From: Rhodeus uyekii
Lineage: Eukaryota > Chordata > Actinopteri > Cypriniformes > Acheilognathidae
NCBI GenBank assembly: GCA_037043235.1
Contig: JAWRVZ010000076.1
Span: forward strand, 1,550,001-1,614,000
Length of the DNA: 64,000 bases
Direction of reading: 5' to 3'
Below, one piece after another: positions 24,518 through 34,680 of this stretch. The notes under the pieces are model-generated. The model searched no databases, was not told where the DNA came from, and was given only the letters and a program-made list of their open reading frames with translations. Position 1 is the stretch's first letter. Every line of letters begins with the position of its first letter. The position numbers and the translations under genes were made by a program.

Positions 24518-24599
24518 TGACTCGTCCGGCCCCGGACGCAGTGATTGTGGTTGGCAGAAGATTCGAGACAGGCTATCTGGCAATACGGGAGTAAGGATA

Positions 24600-24694
24600 T
24601 CCCATAGTGAGACACCGAAACGTATGCTTGAAAGAGAACAATAGGTTACTTGCGTAACCCCGGTTCTCTGATAGCATTAAGTGAGGTGTCTCAC
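24600..24694 (+). other. DIRS internal complementary region
   Basis: The first part (24600-24638) is the exact reverse complement of the left end. The second part (about 24637-24694) is the reverse complement of the right end. They overlap at AAC, the complement of the GTT found at each terminus. In DIRS elements this region templates completion of the ends and formation of a circle. Confidence 0.93.
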
Positions 24695-24739
24695 CAGATC
24701 ACCCTCCTTGCTGTGTGAAGCGAGGAAGAGGTGTGCTTG

Positions 24740-24893
24740 TTTTGAATGTCGTGATGACGTTGCGTCCATAATTTATACTGAGGGAGGAAGACACTCCCAG
24801 ACGCAACGTCACGTCTGCCAGCCAATTGGGGCTGGCGTAATGAAATAGGGCTTCTGAGGAATACGGAAGGGGCGTATCCCATAGTGAGACACC
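24740..24893 (-). repeat. DIRS right inverted terminal repeat
   Basis: Reverse-complement copy of the left repeat. It is followed by a right-specific outer segment 24894-24938 ending GCAAGTAACCTATTG. Confidence 0.92.
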
Positions 24894-24938
24894 TCACTTA
24901 ATGCTATCAGAGAACCGGGGTTACGCAAGTAACCTATT

Positions 24939-25151
24939 GTTACCATCACTCACGCAAATTCTCGTGCTTCAACTCTCTCACGAGATTCCGCGAGAGTTCA
25001 GTTCCCCAACCAACACCGTGCGATTTCTCCGCCAGCTACTGGTGTACTCCGGCACTGCAACCCACTCAGTTCACACTGTATACCTTATCCTACCCATATA
25101 ATCAGTCTTTTAAACCTTACCTTTTACAAGGCCCACAGTCATTGTACTACA
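24939..25151 (-). repeat. Gypsy 3' LTR, second part
   Basis: Resumes with GTTACCATCACTCACGC and ends CATTGTACTACA. It contains about 33 bp (around CCCCAACCAACACCGTGCG) missing from the 5' LTR. Confidence 0.93.
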
Positions 25152-25169
25152 CTCTCCCCTACTAAATTT
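25152..25169 (-). other. Gypsy polypurine tract
   Basis: On the minus strand AGTAGGGGAGAG abuts the 3' LTR directly, the expected position for plus-strand primer formation. Confidence 0.75.
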
Positions 25170-25585
25170 AAAATGTTAACACACAATTAACATTTGACTC
25201 TAATTAATAATCAACGACCTTCTTAACAAACGCATTATAAAAGTTATGATGGCTTACATCTTGGACACATGAAATATACTCTATAGTAGGTCACATTAAC
25301 CCTTAATTACACGGTCCATTGTTGTACAATTATATACTCCCAGCACAGTAAACACTTTTCTCGCTTGTACATAGTCCTTGGTAATAGACACTCAATTCCG
25401 GCCAGACAATTCTTTAGTCTATTACCCATTTCAGATCGTTTCGTAGAGAAGTCAACAATAACCATGGCTGTTTAGATTTAGCAATCGAAAAATCAGTCTT
25501 TTTTTTCTTTTTCACCTTCCTCATTGTCCATGAAAACCTTTGTTTCCACTCAAGTCCTGACTACAAGTAACTCACCAGTGTAAGT

Positions 25586-26713
25586 TTAACAGTTTATCTC
25601 CAACATTGTCCAAGGTCGCCACAGCCCATGGACTGCTGACTCTTTACCCACATTTAGTTTATACATCCCCACTTCCACCACAGATGGCTGACCCAATCTT
25701 TCATAGGTCAGAATCTTTGAGCGACGGCGTTCTCTTCTTGGATAAGAATGTACACACTCATCATCACTCTCAGTTAATACTTGTTCTTCTGATACCTCAG
25801 ATTGTCCTGCAGACATGACAAGATCCTCGATTTGCTCCTCTGGCACAACTTCTGCTATCTCTCCATCAATCCTCTGTAACTGTCCCTCCCCGTGGTGCTC
25901 TATGCTTGGCTCGAATGGTTCTGCATCAGGATTTAAGTCACCGGTATTTTGGCACTGCCTCTTTGAAGTTGGAAACTGTAGCACCAACTCACCATCTTGA
26001 AAATCCTCGTTCTCGGACACATCTCCTTCCTCTTCTTCCAAGCATTCTCTCTCCCTTCTGCTTGCTATCCTCTTTTTCTCTGGTTGTAATGTTGCTCCTG
26101 AATTCACAAGTGGTAAACTATCACAAGGAAGAAGTAAATTCCGATGTAACACTCTCACTTTACCTCCTCCCTCAGGTACAACTTCATACACCGGACTCTC
26201 ATCACTCCTTCTTTTGACGATCACATACACTCTGTTTTCCCAGTACGATCGGAGCTTACCAGGTCCTCCCCTCTCAGAGAGATTTCGAACCAGCACTCGT
26301 CCACCCGGCTGAAGGTCTACTCCATGAATTCTCCTGTCATACCCCTGCTTACTCCTTGAGGTTTCCTTGTCAGCTGTTTTGGAAGCAATCTCGGATGCTT
26401 GGCGCATCCTCACTTGCCAATTCTTCACATACTCAGCATAACTCTCATTCCCTTCCGTTGTCTGGATGTTAAAAAGCAGATCTATCGGCAGACGGGGGGA
26501 ACGACCATAAAGCAAATAGAAGGGGGAAAACCCTGTGACCTCACAGCGAGTACAATTATACGCATGAAACATCTTCTCAAGTGACTTTTTCCAGTGTGTC
26601 TTCTCAGTGTCAGTAAGTGTACGCAACAATGGACAGTAGAGTTCTGTTAAAGCGCTCAACCTGTCCATTTCCTTGTGGGTGATAACAGGTAGTATGAGAC
26701 GCCCGCACAGCAC
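25586..26713 (-). pseudogene. pol: Gypsy integrase C-terminal region
   Basis: The matching protein starts near 26640 (TDTEKTHWKKSL), with FSPFYLLYGRSPRLPID and the GPGKLRSYWENRVY and VYEVVPEGGGKVRVLHRN segments of the Gypsy integrase C-terminal domain. An acidic tail follows. It continues the frame broken at about 26630 by a single-base shift. The ATG at 26713 is out of the natural context and is not a real start. Confidence 0.88.
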
Positions 26714-29306
26714 AACCTTTCTGCAGCTGATACATTAGTTGATTCTCAAACTCCTTGCCCATGTCGTGATGGATCTTTTCGGGGAACCCGAAGCGTAGAG
26801 CAAAGTCATTAAAGATCTTGTCCACCACTGTCTTGGCTGACTTGTTCTTTGTGGCATATGCCTGTGCGAAACGTTTATAATGATCTATGATGACCAAAAT
26901 GTACTCATACCCTCCCTTACAGGTTTCTAAATGTAAAAAGTCTATCGAAACTAACTCAAATGGTCGTGTAGTAACGATTGAAACAAGAGGAGCTCTTGTG
27001 GCCTTATGTGGTTTCTTTCGCATTAAACATTCACATTCATTAGCAATGAAATGTTCTGTGTCACTCTGCATACGAACCCAGTAGAACCGATCACGAATCA
27101 AGTTCACTGTTCTCTCTACTCCTAAGTGTCCCATTTCTTTGTGAAGCTCCTTGAACACAGTCTGGTGGTACTCTTTTGGCAAAACAAGCTGGTCTCTTCC
27201 ACCGGCTTTTCTGTAAAGTATACCATGCTCATTGATGTACAATTTTGGCCACTGTCTCAAAAGCATTTTCACATCTGTCAACTCTGTTTTGAATACTTGT
27301 CTCGGTGGTCTCTGGTTATTCACTTTATACTGTAGAACCCGCCCAATTACAGGATCTTTCCTCTGACTGTCTAAGATCTGATTCACTGTGAATGGTGTGT
27401 CTGACGTAGAGACAGCAGCGTCACTCACCATCTGGAAAGTTTGTATTTGAGCTGTATTAACCCATAAAAGTGGGGTGTCTTTTCCCACCAGGACTCCCTG
27501 AATAGATGCACTGATGACCTCTTGACCCACTCCTCTAGTACACTGCTCCATGAATTGTTCAATGTCCAATGGCATCCGTGACAGACCATCAGCATCTGCA
27601 TTGCTCTTGCCATACTTAATGGAGAAGTTGAAATCTGACAGCTGCGCCACCCATCTATGGCCAGTGGAGTTGAGCTTAGCTGTGGAGAGAACATAAGTCA
27701 GAGGATTATTATCAGTGTACACTGTAAAGTGCGGAGCATAATACAGGTAGTCTCGGAAACGATCACATATCGCCCATTTTAATGCTAAGAATTCTAACTT
27801 CCCTGAGTGAAGGTGATAATTCTTCTCAGGCGTAGTTAGAGTTCTGGAAGCATAACCAATGACCACCATTTTACTGTTTTGCCTCTGGTACAGCACAGCA
27901 CCCAGACCCTCTTGTGACGCATCACAGTGCAGAATGAACGGTTGGGTGAGATCTGGATAGCCCAATATTGGCGGGGTGGTCAGTTTGTCAACAAGACTGT
28001 TCAAAATATCTTGATGGCTTTGAGTCCACTGTATCGGTGTGTTCGATGTAAGACCCGCCTGGTGTCGTCTGCTGATACATTTCCCTCTCACTCTTTTTTC
28101 CGAGGGTGAAGCTTCCCCAGGAGATGATGACAGCAGCTGATACAGCGGTTTTGCCAGTCTAGAAAAATTTGGTATGTACGCACGGTAATATGAAATGAAT
28201 CCGAGCAGCTTTCTCAAATCACCTACAGTAGCAGGAACTCGATCTTTTAAGGCCTGAACAGGAGCCACTTCAGCAGGATCCATAGAATATCCGTCTTCTG
28301 ACACAAGGCGTCCAAGGAACCTCACCTTCCTCTTAAAGATCTCACATTTCCGAGGACTGAGCTTTACACCATGTTGTTGATATCTCTGCAATACCGCTTG
28401 GAGATGATTGACGTGGTCTTCAAAACTAGGGCTATGGACAAGATTATCGTCAAGGTACGGTTGACACACAACATCTCTTAGACCTGCCAGACACTCCTCC
28501 ATACTCCGTTGAAATTCGGCAGGTGCTGAACTGAGGCCGAAAGGTATTCTCACCCAATGATATAAACCCCATGGGGTTATGAAGGCTGTCAAGCGTCTGC
28601 TGTCCTTATCCAGAAAACCCTGGTGATAAGCTTTTCCCTGGTCTAACACTGAAAACCAGGAACTACCAATTAAAGAGTCCAACATGTCCTGGATTCTTGG
28701 AATTGGGTGTCGATCAGGTACTGATTTTCTGTTTAATTCTCTGTAGTCACAACATAGTCTCAATGTCCCATCTTTCTTTCTTACACAGACCACTGGTGAC
28801 GCGTACGGGGACCGGGACTTTTCAATCCACCCACGATTCAGTAAGTCCTGTAAGTATTCTTTCACTTCTTGATGTAACGGTTTTGGAACAGACACATACG
28901 TCTTTTTCACAGGTGTGGTATCATGAAGGTTAATGTGGACATTCAACGACGGAATACAGCCAACGTCATCTTCATCAAATGCAAAAGCATGACACTCCTC
29001 CCTCAACAACTGTCTAACTATCTCCTCTTGTATTCCACTCAGATGATCGAGGGAGACTGGAGGATCCCATTGACTCGGTTTTTGTCTCTTAGCATCGCCT
29101 TTACTCACATTTTCCTCCCTCTCACTGCTGCCATTATTGTCTTGGTCTTTACTGTCTGTGGAATCGTCTTTCTTCATCTGTTCTGTAGCCACTGGTAAAG
29201 CAGATTTAATTACTTGCAAATGACCCAAGACTATTCGATGATCTAATGTAACAGCATAGTTACCGTATTTATTCGAGTATATCGCGCACACGTGTATAAC
29301 GCGCAC
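26610..29306 (-). pseudogene. pol: Gypsy pol: reverse transcriptase, RNase H and integrase core
   Basis: The genuine pol sequence starts after the insertion at 29263 (NYAVTLDHR). RT has CCDYRELN, FGLSSAPAEFQ and the catalytic YLDD. RNase H begins LHCDASQEGLGAVLY, with TDNNPLTYV and DADGLSRMP. Integrase has the H-x-H zinc half, the core Asp in VSIDFLHLE, the second Asp in HHDMGKEFEN and the Glu in QGNGQVERFNR. Order RT-RH-IN defines Ty3/Gypsy. Oddities: the zinc-binding cysteines read C-E-C instead of C-x2-C, and the frame stops at 26610 through a 1-nt shift around 26625-26640, after which the C-terminus continues in another frame. Confidence 0.93.
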
Positions 29307-30052
29307 CCCTAATTTTCGATTAAAAATCGGTATAAAATTTGTTTCACACCAAGCATTGTAATTGACAAAAAACGTTGTTGAACACGTGCAGCCATGATAA
29401 AAAACATTTATTTATTGTATAACATATACTTATATAACATATATAAAATATATAACATATTTATTGACAACATAAACTAATGAACACAATACCGAAAGAG
29501 AATTACCGGTAAAAATATTTATTTAACATCCTTCGACGTCAGATTCCTCATCAGAGACACTAAAGAGTTGCTCCCATTCTTCTGGAGTTAATTTTTCATC
29601 AGTGTCTCAGTTGGCAGGAACATCTGTTTCTCCGGTTTCTTCGCTTTCTTCTGCGTCTGAATGGATGAGGAAATGAAGCGACGAGGGGACGTTTTTTTTT
29701 CTTCGCCCTCGCGTACAGTGAGAGGCTGCAGCCTGTGTTACGGGATGTAATGTATCATGCAATCGGCAATCGATTGCTTTGGGCTATGTTGCGGTTGTTG
29801 CCGCGGTTTATGTTTGAATACAGTTGCTGAATTGCACTCACGAGTCTGCCTTTTATTTTATGCATATATTGCTACTTAAACAGCCTGTAAAATGCGCAGC
29901 GCGAGCTCACAATTCGCCGGTGCCCTCAAAGGACCGACCGTCAAAACAAACCCCACCCCTCCCCAGTCCAGCCCTCGTGCATAACGCGCATCCCTAACTT
30001 TGAATTATTTTTTTGGTAGAAAATTGTGCGCATTATACTCGAATAAATACGC
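29263..30052 (-). mobile_element. pogo/Tigger-like deletion derivative inside Gypsy pol
   Basis: 790 bp with terminal inverted repeats GTATTTATTCGAGTAT(A)...GCGCAC at both ends and TA duplications at 29261-29262 and 30053-30054. On the minus strand, about 29527-29650 encodes an acidic C-terminal tail (LTPEEWEQLFSVSDEESD, then a stop) with one upstream in-frame stop. That tail resembles pogo/Tigger transposase ends. Most of the transposase is deleted. Family assignment is inferred from the TA target, the ends and the acidic tail. Confidence 0.8.
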
Positions 30053-31013
30053 TATTGGTGTTAGCAATCGGTACTGGTACAACTGCAACCCTGTCGGAGG
30101 GAACAGTGACTAAACCTTCTTCAATAGCAACCCCTTCTGGCAGTGACGGCTCTTGGCTTGGCACTGAAAGTAAACTTTGACCTTTAAACTGAGATCCTGT
30201 ATTGATTTTAACCAATGCAGTTGTGAGTTGGTTAGCAGCTAAATGAATTTTTCGTCGTCCCGTCTGCACAATACCTGCTTCATTTCCAGAGTCTGTAGAC
30301 TGAATTAACTTGAACACCAATTTTGCCGTCTTAAATGGCAGTGAGAAAGCTCTACCTACTTCACAGATGGCATCCCTCTCTGACTTGTAGCCCCTCTTTT
30401 GACTGAGAACTGCTTCAATTACATTGAACCCGATGATAGGCTGTTCGGCTACATGTGGGTCAGTGGATACTAGTATTGGAACCAGTAATGGCGGAGCAGC
30501 ACTCTGATCCCGGCATAAACTGAATTCAGCTTCAATCCAGCCCAGGAATGGTATTACAGTCTGGTTTACAGCTAAGCCTACCAGGGTACCGGACTCCAGC
30601 AGTTCATGCAGAGGTCTCAATTTTCGATGAGGTATGTTCTCCTTTCTCCATTCCTCATTAATAACACTTGCCTGTGCGCCAGTGTCCCACAAAACTTCCA
30701 CAGAAACATTTTCCAGCAAACAGTGGACCAGACATTTTCTGCCAATGAGATTTATCAGTCTTGGATTTTGGTAACGAAGAGTGTCATTAATAATGTCTTT
30801 CAGAACATTCTGCTTCGAGTAATCAAGGAAGGACTCCATCTCAGGGGCTACTGAGGGTCCTGACACAGTAGCCCCCTTCCATTTCCCTGCTGTTCTCTGG
30901 GTCGCGACAACCCCTGGACAGGTGTCCCTCCTGTCCACAACGAAAACAATGTTTGCACTGCTCACCGACTCGAGCTTCCTGACATGTTCTGCATCCTCGC
31001 AGTCTGTTAGCAT
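30033..31013 (-). pseudogene. pol: Gypsy aspartic protease region of pol
   Basis: 326 codons in a different frame from gag, overlapping its end. The retropepsin active-site motif is LWDTGAQAS. The frame runs out inside a pogo-like insertion at 30052; the codons on either side of the insertion are in phase, so protease and reverse transcriptase were one frame before it landed. The protease processes Gag-Pol. Confidence 0.88.
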
Positions 31014-32325
31014 TCATGTTTGTTACTCGTTCTGTCCTGCTCTGCACCTTTGCTGTCTCCAGTGTCTCATTTACCATCTTCTTCATTTCTAGCACCTCTG
31101 CTCTGAGCTGTTCAATCATTTTGCTGGTGCTTGATTCTGCCTCCTCCCTTTTGCTTTGACTCCTTTTGGTGATGGTGGCTGAGTCAGCTTTAACTGCAGG
31201 TGTTCTATCATCTCTTTTGGGCTCCAAGCAACCTCGAGAATGCAGCTGAGGCTCGAAAGGACATATGTTAGCTTGTATTTCGCTCAGTCTTGGCGACTTA
31301 CTCATTGCAGCTTTTTTCAGTTTCTGTTGTCGCTCTTGTTCCAAGTTTGCAGCTTCATTCACTCGCTCTATTAGCTCTTCATCTTTGATTCGAGGATTGC
31401 TCAGGTAAGGCTTTAGCTGCAGCTTCACTGCTTCACTTAGCAGTCCAGTCTCTATGGAGCGAAGGAATTTCCTTTGGATCAATTCTGGGCTGAACTGTTC
31501 ACTTTCATCTTCCTCACTCAGTTTCCACATTAGCTTTTCTCTGAGTTCAATTCCTCTGAATAGAAAGTTCTGAACTGATTATTTTGGGTCTTGTGACATG
31601 TTCATTAACTTTTGTAGCAAATCAGATGGTGGATCGACTTTGAAATGCCCCCTTAGAATTGTCTTCAAGGTTTGGAGGGTGAGATCTCGTTTAATTTCAA
31701 GGATGTCTCTTAAATGGAGGCCTGGGTTCACTGCGCGTGTTACAGCTTCAATGATTTCAGTCTCTGTATGCCCCTTTCGTAGTCCGGATTCAATCTGGTT
31801 CATGAGGCTGGTGTAGGACAATTTCTCTCGCTGTCCTGCCTCCCCAATTTGTCCAGAGATCCGGAACTCCCTCCTTAGAGTCACTTCAGGCAGCGCAGGT
31901 GGTGTCAGAGTGTTAGCTCTTGTCTCCTCTCTCACTCTTTGCTCCAATGCAGCAATTTCCTCTTCAAATGTCTGACGGGCTTGAGCTTGTTCCATCTGCA
32001 ATCTCAAATATTTTTCTTTCAGCATGTCCAACTCATTCGGCTCATCTATTGTATTTTTTGATGCAGTTTCGGCTGGCTGTCTGAGATTGTCTATTAGCGT
32101 CACCAGATCCTCAAGGCACTGAAGAAATGCCTCATTCTGCTCTGTTTCTTCAATGTCATCCAGTGTTTCCTCCACCAGTCTAATGAGCGCACTTCGTGTT
32201 TTGCCATCAAACCCTCCGACGGGCTCATCGCATTTCAGGTGTTGACAAACTGGAACAAGATCAGATGTGTTCAGCTTCCTTAACGCTACGCTGATCTGAT
32301 CACGCAGTTCATCCATGCTCGCCAT
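30841..32325 (-). pseudogene. gag: Gypsy gag, one internal stop
   Basis: The frame opens at 32325 (MASMDELRDQ), runs 248 codons to a TAA at 31579-31581, and stays open in the same frame to 30841. A single nonsense codon therefore splits one gag. The N-terminal half is helical and charged. The C-terminal part carries a CCHC zinc knuckle (CFRCGQEGHLSRGC) typical of nucleocapsid. The end overlaps the next frame (protease), as usual for gag-pol frameshifting. The function is virus-like particle assembly and RNA binding. Confidence 0.88.
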
Positions 32326-32385
32326 TTTGAACTTCTCTGTTTTCTAAATTCGTCTCTGGAGCTCAGTGGTTGTAACTTTCAGCTC

Positions 32386-32400
32386 CTGGCTGGCTCGCCA
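32386..32400 (-). other. Gypsy primer-binding site
   Basis: On the minus strand TGGCGAGCCAGCCAG begins five bases after the 5' LTR. The TGG start fits pairing with a tRNA CCA end; I cannot name the tRNA. Confidence 0.65.
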
Positions 32401-32405
32401 AAATA

Positions 32406-33035
32406 TGTAACACTTCCCAGTGGGATTAAAAGGATTCACACAGGGGGTTGCACATTTAATGTGGTTTTATTCTGTAACATATGAAATCACAGCGTTAGCA
32501 GCGGCTCTCGTGGTTACCATCACTCACGCAAATTCTCGTGCTTCAACTCTCTCGATATTCAGTAATGCATTCAACGTTGTAAACATACAAATCTCTCATA
32601 ACTCAGCATTAACCTCTTATACCAGCAACTACACTCTATTCTCCATACACATTTGTATTATCACATAAACTGGCTTTAACATAAGCTACGTGCAAACTCT
32701 TCAAAACAATATATAAACTTGCTTCCCGCAACATTTAACAACTCAGGAAATACACACACACACACACACACTTAATACATTTACACTCTAATCGGACAGT
32801 TTTTGCACCAGTTTACCTGTAACATAAAATCACAGCGTTAGCAGCGCCTCTCGTGGTTACCATCACTCACGCAAATTCTCGTGCTTCAACTCTCTCACGA
32901 GATTCCGCGAGAGTTACACCTACTGGTGTACTCCGGCACTGCAACCCACTCAGTTCACACTGTATACCTTATCCTACCCATATAATCAGTCTTTTAAACC
33001 TTACCTTTTACAAGGCCCACAGTCATTGTACTACA
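32406..33035 (-). repeat. Gypsy 5' LTR
   Basis: 630 bp, beginning TGTAACACTTCCCAGTGGGA and ending GTCATTGTACTACA on the plus strand. It pairs with the split 3' LTR. It differs by an indel of about 33 bp near 32915 and a few substitutions, so the element is not newly inserted. A block around ACAGCGTTAGCAGCG...CTCACGCAAATTCTCGTGC occurs twice inside it, about 341 bp apart. Confidence 0.95.
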
Positions 33036-33039
33036 ATAG

Positions 33040-33789
33040 CACTTTGTGGAACTGAATATCACCATTAAAAATCGCTAGTGTTTTACCGATACTAACATTT
33101 CAGCCGGTACGATACCAGTAAAATGTAACTTTAAAAACTGTTCTCTGCACAGATTTCAGTACCATAGCAAAAATATTGTTAATTTGTTAATAAATAATGA
33201 TTAGAATAACCCAACAAAACAGCTCGAAAGCAGACGGAACCAGACAATGATGATGATGATGAAGAGATCCAAAATATTTTAACGAAACAAAAAGGTATTC
33301 CAAAAGCCAAGACTAACAGCAGCGTCTCTACAAATGTGTAGCTAGCACAAACAACAACCGACAAACTAATGAGTGAACAGAAATACACATGCAGTAATGA
33401 ACAAATGACAAACATCTGAGATAATTGGTATCCATGGTAACAAATGAGTGCTGTGACAGTGCTGTGACACTCTCAGAGAATCTTTTTTTTTTTTTTTTTA
33501 CACATCCGGTTGGCCATTCTATCTTGCGCTCAGTAGACATGTCAGTGATTGGCTAATAAGCTCAGTGCTTTCAAACATGTGGGAATAACACGTTTACATA
33601 ATGTCACGTTTATGTAAGTTTCACATTACTCAGGATTCTTAGTTTACCTTGTCTTTGTCACATGTTCCCCGTTCCTTATCTCACCGTCACTCAGTTCCCT
33701 TCACCACTTATTAGCCACAGGTGTTTTGTTTTTCAGTTAATCTTAGCCAGTATTTAAGTTCTCCTTGTACTTTGGTTACAACACCACTC
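33040..33789. other. Intergenic; truncated LTR-like sequence, no gene
   Basis: AT-rich, with a 17-base T run near 33485. From about 33655 (TGTCACATGTTCCCCG) to 33780 the sequence resembles the U3 of a fish LTR, with TATTTAAG, and is cut off before the L2 fragment. The class of the rest is not determined. Confidence 0.45.
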
Positions 33790-33799
33790 TTTATCTCTC

Positions 33800-34130
33800 T
33801 GCAATGGCTCCCACTTGCAGCTCGCATTAAATTCAAAGCACTGACACTTGCTCACAGAACTAACACAGGCTAAGCACCCTCTCACTTCCAGATGCTACTA
33901 CAGATCTACACACCTACCAGAAACCTACGATTGATCAATGAGCGACGACTCGTGGGACCATCACAAAGAGGCAAAACATCACTCTCAAGAACATTTTCAT
34001 TCACCATTCCTTACTGGTGTAACAATCTCCCTGCCCTCATCCGGAATGCAGAATCCTTGGCAATATTCAAAAGACTGCCAAAAACTCATCTCTTCTAACA
34101 TGACACATACGCACATAACCCCTCAATCAC

Positions 34131-34172
<42 letters not shown>

Positions 34173-34360
34173 TTATTTTTTTACTTATTTTTAGTCCCTC
34201 TATTCTCCAGGCTTGTACTACTTGTGTATGTAATGTTCGAAACTTTGTACTTTAAGCACTCTTGTGTACTTTTACATCTTCAGGATGAATCGCTTTCTGT
34301 ATTCCTCAAATTGCAAGTCGCTTTGGATAAAATTGTCTGCTAAATGTATAAATTAAATTA
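33800..34360 (+). mobile_element. L2-type LINE 3' end
   Basis: Encodes the last part of an ORF2 protein: LPLAARIKFKALTLAHRTN, a stop, then MLLQIYTPTRNLRL, PYWCNNLPALIRN and FKRLPKTHLF. A TA repeat at 34136-34167 follows, and the 3' tail GTCGCTTTGGATAAAATTG and CTAAATGTATAAAT is shared with the SINEs in this window. 5' truncation is typical of LINE copies. Confidence 0.8.
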
Positions 34361-34376
34361 CCTCACTTGGACCAAA

Positions 34377-34633
34377 TGTTACACTTATTTCATGTTTTGT
34401 TAGCTTGTCTTGTCTGAGTTTGTAGTAATTTGTTGTCATGGTATCTAATTGGTTTGATTGTGTTCAGGTGATCATGTTTAGCTCCCTCATTCCCTGTGTG
34501 TATATAGTCTGCCTGTTTAGTTCATTCCTTTGTCGGTTATTGTTTAATGTTACACGTTCCTGAGTGCTACCATTAAATGGGATTTATGTTTATCATCCGT
34601 TCCTTTCAGTTTCCTTCCGAGTTCCACGTGACA
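34377..34633 (+). repeat. 5' LTR of the compact element
   Basis: Contains TATATAG (34501-34507) and ATTAAA (34572-34577), plausible promoter and polyadenylation signals. GTCGGTTATT (34532-34541) lies about 30 bp after the TATA box. Confidence 0.93.
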
Positions 34634-34634
34634 G

Positions 34635-34649
34635 AATAACCGACCAAGG
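34635..34649 (+). promoter_or_regulatory. Putative self-priming primer-binding site
   Basis: AATAACCGAC (34635-34644) is the perfect reverse complement of LTR bases 34532-34541. Extending to 34649 gives 14 of 15 complementary bases. It sits one base after the LTR, where a primer-binding site belongs. Confidence 0.7.
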
Positions 34650-34680
34650 CTAAGTCGCCTACAAAGACTTTTTTTTTCTC

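Larger units (their letters stand above)
19563..24938 (+). mobile_element. DIRS-type tyrosine-recombinase retrotransposon, nested in Gypsy LTR
   Basis: A 5376-bp insertion splits the Gypsy LTR at CTCTCGTG/GTT/ACCATC. The GTT is present at both ends and once in the uninterrupted LTR. Inverted terminal repeats of about 155 bp (19586-19741 and 24740-24893) enclose gag-like, RT/RNase H and tyrosine recombinase frames. An internal complementary region at 24600-24694 joins the complements of both outer ends. These are the hallmarks of DIRS elements, which integrate as circles without an integrase. Stops, a gag disruption and a recombinase deletion make this copy inactive. Confidence 0.96.
19116..33035 (-). 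mobile_element. Ty3/Gypsy LTR retrotransposon carrying two nested insertions
   Basis: The 5' LTR is 32406-33035. The 3' LTR is 19116-19562 plus 24939-25151, split by a DIRS element. The host target duplication ATAG is at 19112-19115 and 33036-33039. The minus strand reads gag (30841-32325), protease (30033-31013), RT/RNase H/integrase (26610-29306), then the integrase C-terminus in another frame (25586 to about 26640). Without the DIRS (5376 bp) and the pogo-like insert (790 bp) the element is about 7.75 kb. It is inactive: a stop codon in gag, an insertion in pol, a frameshift in integrase and a split LTR. Confidence 0.95.

Noticed and set aside
33655..33780. A further complete LTR element
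   Set aside because: Only a U3-like piece is present; no matching second LTR or duplication was found.
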